Shown: positions 30,862 through 41,219 of the stretch, in pieces | Position numbering within the stretch: the stretch's first letter is position 1 | Layout: every line of letters begins with the position of its first letter | Origin: Actinomycetales bacterium | Lineage (GTDB): Bacteria > Actinomycetota > Actinomycetes > S36-B12 | Direction of reading: 5' to 3' | Assembly: GCA_016125355.1 (NCBI GenBank) | Contig: WGLX01000003.1 | Coordinates: forward strand, 119,123-183,122 | DNA: 64,000 nt | Notes under the pieces: model-generated | What the model was told of the DNA's origin: nothing | The model's input: the letters and a program-made list of their open reading frames with translations, nothing else | The model's database searches: none | Position numbers and translations under genes: made by a program

Positions 30862-31620
30862 ATGACCAGGACGACAACCCGCTGGTTCGCAGCAGCTGCT
30901 GCATCCGTTGCTGCCTTCGCCCTGATGACCGCGCCGATCGCCTCGGCGACCATCCCGGTCGAAGCGGCCAAGACCACCGCCACCAAGACGGCAACGTCCG
31001 CCGCAGCGCAGGCCGCTGTCGCCGCCGACTACGTCTCGATCTTCGCCGACCAGGCACCCACGCTGAGCGGGGCCGGCTGGGCCACCTGCCCGTCGCCGAT
31101 CACGTGGAGCGTGGACACCAGCGCCCTTCCCGCGGACGAGGTCGACGCCCAGGTGGCCAACCTGCAGGCCGCCTTCGACGTGTGGAGCCAGGCGTCCGGA
31201 CTGGTCTTCCAGTACGCCGGAACCACGTCGCTCACCTACGATGACGGCGCCTTCAACGTGACGGCGGCCGACGGCAGTGCCCAGCCCGAGCGCAGCATCT
31301 ACCTCGACTTCGTCCGCGACTCCGCCTCAGCCCGGCTGGGCAACGGCGTCGTCGGACTGGCCTCCCCCTCTGCGGTGTGGCAGTCGAGCATGGAGATCGT
31401 CAACGGTGAGGCGGTCTTCCTCTCCGACTACGTCAGCCAAGCATCCGACAGCGAGGCCACGGCCCTCTACGTCCACGAGCTCGGCCACATCCTCGGGCTC
31501 GGGCACGCTGCCGAATCCCAGAACCGGATGTACGGGATCGTCAAGGACCAAAGCGCCCTCGGCGCCGGGGATATCAACGGTGTGCAGTCGATGCTCAAGC
31601 CCTGCACGACGGGTGCGTGA
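30862..31620 (+). CDS. Secreted matrixin-like zinc metalloprotease
   Basis: Signal peptide; ALYVHELGHILGLGHAAESQNRMYG (HExxHxxGxxH); AAGGAGG RBS. Confidence 0.88.
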   Translation: MTRTTTRWFAAAAASVAAFALMTAPIASATIPVEAAKTTATKTATSAAAQAAVAADYVSIFADQAPTLSGAGWATCPSPITWSVDTSALPADEVDAQVANLQAAFDVWSQASGLVFQYAGTTSLTYDDGAFNVTAADGSAQPERSIYLDFVRDSASARLGNGVVGLASPSAVWQSSMEIVNGEAVFLSDYVSQASDSEATALYVHELGHILGLGHAAESQNRMYGIVKDQSALGAGDINGVQSMLKPCTTGA

Positions 31621-31648
31621 TCCACGGACTTTCTGACGATCCCTCCTC

Positions 31649-31692
31649 AAGACGGCTCGGCCCCCGATCAGCAGCGGGGGCCGAGTCGTCTT
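31649..31692 (+). terminator. Hairpin terminator
   Basis: AAGACGGCTCGGCCCCC gatcagcagc GGGGGCCGAGTCGTCTT. Confidence 0.8.
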
Positions 31693-31720
31693 CTGTGACG
31701 CCGGAACTCCCGAGTGACCG

Positions 31721-32587
31721 CTAGCGGAGGGAGCTGCCGTCGAGCAGTACCGGGACCGAGTCCTGCGCCACGGTGCCGGCCTCCGGCACGAAGACCGACG
31801 CGGGCGTTGCGTCGACGGCCGCAGGCGAGGATGTCGAGGCCGGTGACGGAGCCGCGGACATGGTCGCGCTCGGGGTCACGGAGCCATTGATGGGCTCCGT
31901 CGGAATGGGCGTGAACAGCGGCACCGCGGTGACGACGACGTTGTCCTGATAGCCGCCATTGTTGCGGTCGTAGTAGCCGCCGCAGCTGATGAGGGTGAGG
32001 CGCGGGTCGCCGTCGACGGCGAAGAGCTCCTCGTACGGCAGGCTCTTCTTCTTGATGAACTCGCGGGACACCACCTTGTAGGGCAGATCCTCACCGGCCG
32101 ACGTCGTCACGAAGACCTTGTCCCCTGGCGACAGGTTGCCCAGGTCGTAGAACACGCCGTGCCCCTGGACCACGCCATCGCGATGCGCCACCAGGACGGC
32201 AGAGCCGCGATCGACGCCGGGTGGAACGCCGAGCTCGTACCAGCCCACGTAGCGGATGTCCTCGGGGATCTCGATGGCCCGGTTCTTGTCCAGGCCGACC
32301 GGGAAGATCTTGGTGTCGACGCCGATCGCGGGAATGCGCACCCGCTTCGGGGCGGCCACCAACTGCGGCTGGGACGGGGAGGGTGTCGCACTGGGCGAAG
32401 CGCTCGGGACCTGGCTCGGCGTCGGCGACGGAGACGGAGAGTGAGAGAAGGTGGGGCGAACGCCCGCGTTCACCTCGGCCGCCTGCTCCGACGCCTGCCA
32501 CTGCATCGCCCCGATGTAGAGCAGGCTCCCCACGATCACGGCCATGCTCGCCCAGAAGATCACGACGGCGGGACGGATGCGGGACAC
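31721..32587 (-). CDS. Class F-like sortase
   Basis: N-terminal TM, Ser/Pro-rich stalk, KRVRIPAIGVDTKIFPVGLD, AVLVAHRDG (His) and LTLISCGG (Cys). Confidence 0.85.
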   Translation of the reverse strand: MSRIRPAVVIFWASMAVIVGSLLYIGAMQWQASEQAAEVNAGVRPTFSHSPSPSPTPSQVPSASPSATPSPSQPQLVAAPKRVRIPAIGVDTKIFPVGLDKNRAIEIPEDIRYVGWYELGVPPGVDRGSAVLVAHRDGVVQGHGVFYDLGNLSPGDKVFVTTSAGEDLPYKVVSREFIKKKSLPYEELFAVDGDPRLTLISCGGYYDRNNGGYQDNVVVTAVPLFTPIPTEPINGSVTPSATMSAAPSPASTSSPAAVDATPASVFVPEAGTVAQDSVPVLLDGSSLR

Positions 32588-32680
32588 CGCTGAATCCTAA
32601 CGACGACATGCGGCCGGGCCCTGATGCCCGACCTCGTGTTGGACGCACGAAATGCGGCTGGGGTTGCCCCAGGTCCCGGC

Positions 32681-32726
32681 GAAGCGAGGGGCCCGGTCCA
32701 CTGTCGTGGACCGGGCCCCTCGCTTC
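32681..32726 (-). terminator. Perfect 21-bp hairpin terminator
   Basis: GAAGCGAGGGGCCCGGTCCAC tgtc GTGGACCGGGCCCCTCGCTTC. Confidence 0.85.
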
Positions 32727-32749
32727 ACTACGTGTCGATCAGATTCCTG

Positions 32750-34438
32750 CTACTTGCGGCTGGCCATCATCCTGGATCCGGCTGCGACGGCGCCCAGGGC
32801 ACCCGCGACGATCAGGAGGATCGCCCATGCCGGGGTGCCAGGAACCGAGGATCCGTCACCAGCAGGCACGGACGAGGGCACCACTGCCTGGCTGGGCAGG
32901 GAGGCAACGCCACCCTTGACCTGTGCCGGCAGCACGGCCTTCGCCGGCTTCTTCGCCGGAACCTTGGCCGGCTGGACAACGGCCGGCTGGACAACGGCCG
33001 GCTGGACCGGGCAGGCACCGGCCGTGGCCTGGTCGCCGAGCGCGGCGATCGCCGCGTTCATGTTGGCCGTCGCCTGAGCGTTGGCGTCGTCCTGGGAGAC
33101 GCTGCTGGTCGCACCGCTCCACTCAACCGTCGTAGGCGTGGTGCCGGCGACGCAGTACTCAGCCGATCCACCCGGCGCCGTGAACGACTGCGGCGTCACG
33201 CAGGTGCCGGTGGTGTTGCAATCCGGCGGCGGCGGCGGCGCAGCGCACACGCCCGACGTCGCACTGTCGACCTGCTCGTTGTTCACGTACAGCACGATCG
33301 TATGGGTCTTGCCGTCCTGGAACTTCGGATCAATCGTGCCGCTGCCGTGGAACTCGCCGTCCACGAGGCTACCGCTGGCGTAGGTGGTCCCGTCAATCTC
33401 CACCCGGACCGGGATGTCAGTCTCGACCTGCACCTGATAGTGCCCGGCAACGTAGTCGGCAGACCAAGCGCTGCAGCTGATGCTCACCTCGGACGTCGGC
33501 TCAATCCAGCAGACACCGTCCTCGTACGGAGCGTACTTCGCGTTGAAGGCCTCCTGTGCGCTGTTCTGAGCCTCGAGATCGATCTGCGCGATGAAGTCGG
33601 CCTTATCCTTGTCGGAGTACGGAGCCTCGAGGGTGCCGCTGATCAACGCGCCCGTCGCGGTTGCGTCCTCGATGGTCTCACCGTCCGCGCAGATGGTCTT
33701 GGTAATGGTCACCTGCTTCTCGTACTTGAAGTCCCGCTGCGGACACTGCCCGTGCGGCGTGTACGCGTCGCTGGACACGTTCACGCTAGACGAGCCCGTG
33801 GCGGACAGCGTGAAACTCTGCGCGGGGATCTCGGCGTCGGAACTCACGACCTTGGTGAACTGCACCTGTCCGCCACTCGCTGCGGCGTTCTGCGGGGACG
33901 ATGGCGAGAGGCCGCCGGGCGGCGTCACGTCTACGGCAACGGACGAGGTGTTCGTGACGGTCCACGTGACCGTGTACTCGTAGGCGTCGCTGTTATTGAG
34001 TGCGCACTCGTCACCGACCGACACGTTGCCAGCTAGTTGAGGCGCCGTGCCACATGGGCCAGTTGTGAACGGTCCATAGGACTTGGTGTACGCACTGTCG
34101 TTGTTGCCTGTGTCGCCACTGACAACGACGGAGTAGGTGACTGAGTGACTGGCGCCACCTTGAGACAATGGGTACGTGTGAGTGAAGCTGCTACCGAAAG
34201 TCGTCTGCGCCTGCAGTACGCCGTCCACACTGTCCGTAATCGTGACCTTGTTGGTGGCGTTGGAGTTGTATAGCGTCAGGTTGATGTAGAAGCCGTTCGC
34301 GCAACTGATGCTCTGCTGTTGCGTGTGCGCCGACGCAGCGGGGGCCATGACGACACCCACCAGGCCGACGAGCATCATCGACAGAGATGCGAGGAGGGCG
34401 AGAACCCTGGTCCTGCCCGAACTGAATGTTCGCTTCAT
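32750..34438 (-). CDS. Secreted, C-terminally anchored surface protein
   Basis: Signal peptide MKRTFSSGRTRVLALLASLSMMLVGLVGVVMAPAASA; C-terminal WAILLIVAGALGAVAAGSRMMASRK; same pre-TM module as the collagen-like protein. Confidence 0.8.
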   Translation of the reverse strand: MKRTFSSGRTRVLALLASLSMMLVGLVGVVMAPAASAHTQQQSISCANGFYINLTLYNSNATNKVTITDSVDGVLQAQTTFGSSFTHTYPLSQGGASHSVTYSVVVSGDTGNNDSAYTKSYGPFTTGPCGTAPQLAGNVSVGDECALNNSDAYEYTVTWTVTNTSSVAVDVTPPGGLSPSSPQNAAASGGQVQFTKVVSSDAEIPAQSFTLSATGSSSVNVSSDAYTPHGQCPQRDFKYEKQVTITKTICADGETIEDATATGALISGTLEAPYSDKDKADFIAQIDLEAQNSAQEAFNAKYAPYEDGVCWIEPTSEVSISCSAWSADYVAGHYQVQVETDIPVRVEIDGTTYASGSLVDGEFHGSGTIDPKFQDGKTHTIVLYVNNEQVDSATSGVCAAPPPPPDCNTTGTCVTPQSFTAPGGSAEYCVAGTTPTTVEWSGATSSVSQDDANAQATANMNAAIAALGDQATAGACPVQPAVVQPAVVQPAKVPAKKPAKAVLPAQVKGGVASLPSQAVVPSSVPAGDGSSVPGTPAWAILLIVAGALGAVAAGSRMMASRK

Positions 34439-34645
34439 TTCCACCCCTTCAATGGAGGGCCTGAGCCGTTAGGGCACAGCACAAGCGGATGCGACCCTTA
34501 ACCATCGCTCCGGGCATACCCGACGATCAAGGACAAAGTGAGCAATTGCCCGATCACTGGCGGTCATTGACCGCAGTTGTGAGCCGTTTGAGAGGTTCGC
34601 ACAATGAGGGCGCTCCGAGGTCTGTGAGCAGCCCCGCGGTCGTGA

Positions 34646-35752
34646 CTAGGCGCGCGCTGCAGCATCCTCGAAGAATCGCAGGTTGTCCGCGAGCCGCGCC
34701 GCGTCCGACCTGGGCACGACAGGATCGTTCACCAGGGACCGACCCACCTCGATCGCCGTCCGATGGTCGCCGCAGAAGTGCGCAGCGAGCGACAGCTCAT
34801 CCCGAATCCGCCACCCGTAGACATCCTCGTCAAGGAAGAGGATGTCGTCTGGTCGAGGCACCGTCGCAGCGGCCTGCGCAAACATCAGCGCTGACCGGAA
34901 CCGGCCGGCGACCCGACTGACCCGGGCAAGGTCGTGCAGTGGCTCGGCGCGCACGGGCCGCATCTCATAGCTGACGAGGTAGGCATCCACGACCTCCGCA
35001 ATGGGGTCGCCGCGGCGTTCCTTGAGGCGGGCCACCTGATGACTGGCGTACCAGGTCTCCTCGGGCCAACCCGGCATCTCCACCCGGCGGGCGTACCATT
35101 CGATCGCCTCGTCGATCTCGCCGGCGTCGCGCAGGCTCTGGGCCAGGTAGAAGGCGTAACGCTCGTTGTTCGGCTCCTTGAGCACCGCCTCGCGGAGCAC
35201 CTCGGCGTCGGCCAGGTACTTGTCCCGCTGCGGGCGCTGATTGCGGGCACTGTCGAAGTGCCCCACGATCGTGGGGCCGTGCAGTTGAGCGATGGTGTGC
35301 GGCTCGGGGCAGTCGGCCACCTCGTGCAGGACCCCGACGTACCGCCACGGCAGCGCCGTGCGCATGAGGGTGGTGAGGAAGAACGACGTTCCCCCGTGAG
35401 TCAGGTGGCGGATCTGTACGCCGTCCGCCATCTGCTCCGGGAAGGCAAACCCCTCCGGCGCGCTCCACACCTCGTCGGCATCGATCACGAGGACGTAGTC
35501 GGCCTTGGCACGGGCGAGCTCCAGTGCTTCGGTCCGGTTGTGGCCGAAGTCCCGCCACGGCCGACTCACCAGCTCTCCCGGGATGCCGGCCATCACCTCG
35601 GTGATGACGTCGGCCGTGCCGTCCTCGCTGCCGGTGTCGACGATCAGCCAGGAGTCGATGACGGGCTTGACGGATTCGAGGCACCGCGCGATGACATGTG
35701 CCTCGTTCTTCACGATCATGCACAAGCACACGGTCGGCCGGTCCACAGCCAT
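34646..35752 (-). CDS. Family 2 glycosyltransferase with TPR-like C-terminus
   Basis: VCLCMIVKNEAHVIARCLESVKPVIDSWLIVDTGSEDGT...DYVLVIDADEVW; helical repeats downstream. Confidence 0.88.
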   Translation of the reverse strand: MAVDRPTVCLCMIVKNEAHVIARCLESVKPVIDSWLIVDTGSEDGTADVITEVMAGIPGELVSRPWRDFGHNRTEALELARAKADYVLVIDADEVWSAPEGFAFPEQMADGVQIRHLTHGGTSFFLTTLMRTALPWRYVGVLHEVADCPEPHTIAQLHGPTIVGHFDSARNQRPQRDKYLADAEVLREAVLKEPNNERYAFYLAQSLRDAGEIDEAIEWYARRVEMPGWPEETWYASHQVARLKERRGDPIAEVVDAYLVSYEMRPVRAEPLHDLARVSRVAGRFRSALMFAQAAATVPRPDDILFLDEDVYGWRIRDELSLAAHFCGDHRTAIEVGRSLVNDPVVPRSDAARLADNLRFFEDAAARA

Positions 35753-35827
35753 AGCCACCTTCCTGATCGCCCGGGCAGGTCGGGTCGAACCCCTTATCTA
35801 CCAGACGCCGCCGCTCGAAAATGGCTA

Positions 35828-35853
35828 CTGCCCCGACCCGCAGGTCGGGGCAG
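35828..35853 (-). terminator. Intercistronic hairpin downstream of collagen-like gene
   Basis: CTGCCCCGACC cgca GGTCGGGGCAG. Confidence 0.6.
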
Positions 35854-35884
35854 CAGCCGCATCCTTCGCTCCTGCGGCGACCTC

Positions 35885-38026
<2,142 letters not shown>

Positions 38027-38197
38027 GGGACCCCCTAGGTCACAGTTGAGTGGGAGAGACCCCGAGACGTTCTCGTCAAAGGCGAGGGCAGGTCAAGCCG
38101 ATGGCCCTAGCAACGACCGGTCTGCCCGGGCAATTGACCGGGATCGGGAGGACCGCGAGAGGAACGAGAGCGAAGCGAGAGGGTCTCGCACGCAATA

Positions 38198-38232
38198 GGC
38201 GCGGGCGCCGGAACGCATCCGGCGCCCGCGCC
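38198..38232 (-). terminator. Terminator of LuxR-family gene
   Basis: GGCGCGGGCGCCGG aacgcat CCGGCGCCCGCGCC. Confidence 0.8.
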
Positions 38233-38250
38233 TCCCCTAGAGTTGCGGTG

Positions 38251-39153
38251 CTACCCCACGTTGGCGTCCAGCATGCCGCGCATGCTGGCCAGCCGCACCG
38301 CCTCCCGGCGACCCCCGACGCCGAAGTACCGATAGATGGCCATGGTCTCCTGGCGCACTGTCGACTCGCTGAAGCCGACTCGCTTGGAGATCTGCGAGTT
38401 GGTCAGACCCTTCGCCATGAGCCCGAGGATGCGCATCTGCCGCTCCGTGAGCGATCCCGGAGCCGCCTTGCGCGCTGCCGCCGGTGCGGGCTCATCGGCG
38501 ATCCCCTCGACGAGCGACAGCGTCGTCACGGGGTAGCCGGCAGCCCGGTCATCGCGCTCGAGGATCGCGGCCGCGCGATCCGATCCGGCGGCCACGCTGG
38601 TCAGGAGGGATAGGTACAGGGCCAGCACGGCAGCCACACCGGTCATGTCGGCACGCAGGGAGTCGACGTCTGGTGCGTCGGTGAGGATGAACTGAATGGC
38701 ACCGACTCGCTGGCTCGGCAGGCTCAACGGCCACACCGACATGGGCTCGTAAGGCGTATCGGCATTGCCGAGCCAGGGATACCGCTCCTCGACGGCATCC
38801 GGCGTCTCGAGGATCACCGGTTCACCGGAGCGCACCGCGTCGCTCATGGGCGAGGAGTCCCACAAGGACAGGGTCTTGAACGGTTCCAGGGCCGGGGGTG
38901 ACATCCCGAACGCGCCCACCGCGTGCAGCGATCCGTCGGCGCCGAACAGGCTCACGACCGCGGCGCGCGGACGATGCGAGTTCAGCAAGTTGAGGACCAG
39001 GTGCTGGCAGATCTGATCGACCGTCGGTCGGGTCATGAGGAACCGGACGATGTCGAGCATCGCCCGCGAGTTCATGAGGTCGTCACGACGACGGAAATGC
39101 TGCGTCGTGCCGGGGTCGGCACTGCGCCGATCCTCGCTGCGACGCTCTTCCAT
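38251..39153 (-). CDS. GAF-like sensor domain plus LuxR-type HTH regulator
   Basis: C-terminal LTERQMRILGLMAKGLTNSQISKRVGFSESTVRQETMAIYRYFGVGGRREAV; N-terminal GAF-like fold. Confidence 0.85.
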   Translation of the reverse strand: MEERRSEDRRSADPGTTQHFRRRDDLMNSRAMLDIVRFLMTRPTVDQICQHLVLNLLNSHRPRAAVVSLFGADGSLHAVGAFGMSPPALEPFKTLSLWDSSPMSDAVRSGEPVILETPDAVEERYPWLGNADTPYEPMSVWPLSLPSQRVGAIQFILTDAPDVDSLRADMTGVAAVLALYLSLLTSVAAGSDRAAAILERDDRAAGYPVTTLSLVEGIADEPAPAAARKAAPGSLTERQMRILGLMAKGLTNSQISKRVGFSESTVRQETMAIYRYFGVGGRREAVRLASMRGMLDANVG

Positions 39154-39259
39154 GACACGCTCCCTCTGCTGCCTCGGCTGTCCCCCGCCGAGGTCCTTCC
39201 GGGCGATCCGTCGATCGTCCGGCCGTGCTGGTGATGACCGGGTGGCCATCCCATTCCCC

Positions 39260-39401
39260 TGACCGATCACCTGACCGTAGTGGTCAATTGGTCATCTGAC
39301 CGGTCATTGTAGACCCGAGTTATTGACTTCTTGCCCCCACAGTCTCGCATGCTTGGTCATGACCAGTCAAGTCAAATGACTTGACTGGTCAATTGACCGA
39401 T
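39260..39401. promoter_or_regulatory. Cluster of TGACC/GGTCA inverted repeats
   Basis: TGACCGATCA 39260-39269, TGACCGGTCA 39297-39306, GGTCATGACC 39355-39364, TGACCAGTCAAGTCA aa TGACTTGACTGGTCA 39360-39391, ATTGACCGAT 39392-39401. Confidence 0.6.
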
Positions 39402-39483
39402 GTCCGGGGCGCTAGCCGAGGTGGGCATCCGGTCAGTCCGCCCTCCGGGGGGCGCCGTTCTTCTGCCCCACTACGCTGCGCGG

Positions 39484-41157
39484 ATGCCGTCCTCGCCACC
39501 GGTCATCGTCGTCGGCGCGGGCCTGTCCGGGCTCGCCTGTGCGTTGGGAGTCGCGCTGGGCGGCGGACGGGCCCTCGTCCTCGAAGCCAGCGACCTCGTC
39601 GGAGGTGCCGCCTCTTACTCCGGGGGAATGGTGTGGGTGGGCGCCAACCATGTCGCCGACCGGGACGGGGTGCACGACAGCCTCGCGTTGGCCGAGGCGT
39701 ACGTGCGCGAGCTGACGCATGACCACCCGGAGCTGCTCGACGAGGCGGCGATGGAGCGCTGGCTCACCGTCGCACCTGAGGCCATGCGCTACTGGGAGGA
39801 CGTGGGCGCGGTCCGCTGGGAGGTGATCCCGGACCTCGCCGACTACCACTCCCAGGCGGCCGGCGCTCTCGAGGTGGGCCGCTACCTGACCAGTGCGGTC
39901 ATCGACGGCTCCGAGCTGGGCGAGTGGCGGGATCGGCTGCGGGTCAGCCCGCACTTCCCGGTCGGAACGACCTACGCGGAGATGCACATCAAGGGCCGCC
40001 GGTCCTCGCGCCTCGAGCACGGGGAGAACTCCGAGGAGTACGGCCTCGCCCAGCACGGGGGCGTCCCCGCTTTCGGCAAGACTGACACCGCCGCGGCAAC
40101 GCGCAGCGACGCCGACCCGCTCACCTTCGGCACGGGGGTCGTGGCCTCCTTCCTCGCCCGTGCCCTTCGCGAACCGGGAGTCGAGATCCGGCTGGCGGCC
40201 CGTGTCTCCGGGCTGCTGACCGATGATGCGGGCGCCGTCATCGGTGTCGAGGCTGATACGCCGGAGGGACCGCAGGAGTTCCACGGCCCTGTGGTCTTGG
40301 CCACCAGCACCTACGACTGGGACGCCGAGCTGGTGCGCGACTTCCTCGGCCTCGAACCCGAGGATTTCAGTAGCCTGGCCCCCACCTCGGTGCGCGGCGA
40401 CGGGATCCGCCTCGCCCGGCAGGCCGGTGCCGCGACCGCACGTGTCCCGGCGACCCACGTACCGATCGTGCCGGGCTGGCGCTCGCGCTCCGAGACCGGT
40501 GTGTCCAACGGCCCGGAGTACGCACTCCCCCACTGCCTCATGGTCGATGCCACGGGGCGGCGTTTCTGTGACGACTCCTACTGGGTCAGCATCGTGAGCG
40601 GCGCCCTTGCTCCGGACGATCGCCACCTGCCGTTCTTCCTGATCTGGGACGAGCAGCACCATCGGAAGTACGGACTCGGCCTGACGCCTCCCGGGGGCGA
40701 GTACCCGGTGGAGTTCGTCCGCAGGGCCGACGACCTCCGTGCACTGGGCACCGCACTCGGCATCGACGGAGATCAGCTCGCTCAGACGGTGACCCGGTTC
40801 AACGACGGCGCGGTACGGGGCGAGGATCCGGACTTCGGCCGCGGGAGCGTGCCTTTCGTCCAGCGGTTCGCGGGAGATCCCCAGCACGAGCCGAACCCGG
40901 TGCTCGGACCGCTGTCCGAGCCGCCGTTCTACGGCACCCGCCTGCTGTTCGTGGGCACCGGCATCGGCTCCAGCGGCGTGCTCGCCGACGGCGACGGGCA
41001 CGTGCTCGACGACAACGGAGCCATCATCCCCGGCCTGTACGCCGCCGGGTCGGTGGCCGCGCTGACGACCACCGGCAGCGGGTACAACTCCGGCTTCGCC
41101 CTCGGCCGAGGGCTCACCGTTGCCTACCTCATCGCCGACGAGCTCACCACCGCCTGA
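39484..41157 (+). CDS. FAD-dependent oxidoreductase (fumarate reductase / ketosteroid dehydrogenase superfamily)
   Basis: VIVVGAGLSGLACALGVALGGGRALVLEASDLVGGAASYSGG; C-terminal GLYAAGSVAALTTTGSGYNSGFALGRGL. Confidence 0.85.
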   Translation: MPSSPPVIVVGAGLSGLACALGVALGGGRALVLEASDLVGGAASYSGGMVWVGANHVADRDGVHDSLALAEAYVRELTHDHPELLDEAAMERWLTVAPEAMRYWEDVGAVRWEVIPDLADYHSQAAGALEVGRYLTSAVIDGSELGEWRDRLRVSPHFPVGTTYAEMHIKGRRSSRLEHGENSEEYGLAQHGGVPAFGKTDTAAATRSDADPLTFGTGVVASFLARALREPGVEIRLAARVSGLLTDDAGAVIGVEADTPEGPQEFHGPVVLATSTYDWDAELVRDFLGLEPEDFSSLAPTSVRGDGIRLARQAGAATARVPATHVPIVPGWRSRSETGVSNGPEYALPHCLMVDATGRRFCDDSYWVSIVSGALAPDDRHLPFFLIWDEQHHRKYGLGLTPPGGEYPVEFVRRADDLRALGTALGIDGDQLAQTVTRFNDGAVRGEDPDFGRGSVPFVQRFAGDPQHEPNPVLGPLSEPPFYGTRLLFVGTGIGSSGVLADGDGHVLDDNGAIIPGLYAAGSVAALTTTGSGYNSGFALGRGLTVAYLIADELTTA

Positions 41158-41219
41158 CCAGCACGCGGCTGACGTATCCTCGTCGCGGTGAGACGGGGTT
41201 GAGCGTTCGGGGGTCGGAC

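Noticed and set aside
38090-38140. CAATTGACCG near the collagen-like promoter as an independent strong operator
   Set aside because: Only partly palindromic; retained as weak support within the TGACC regulon finding rather than as a separate site.
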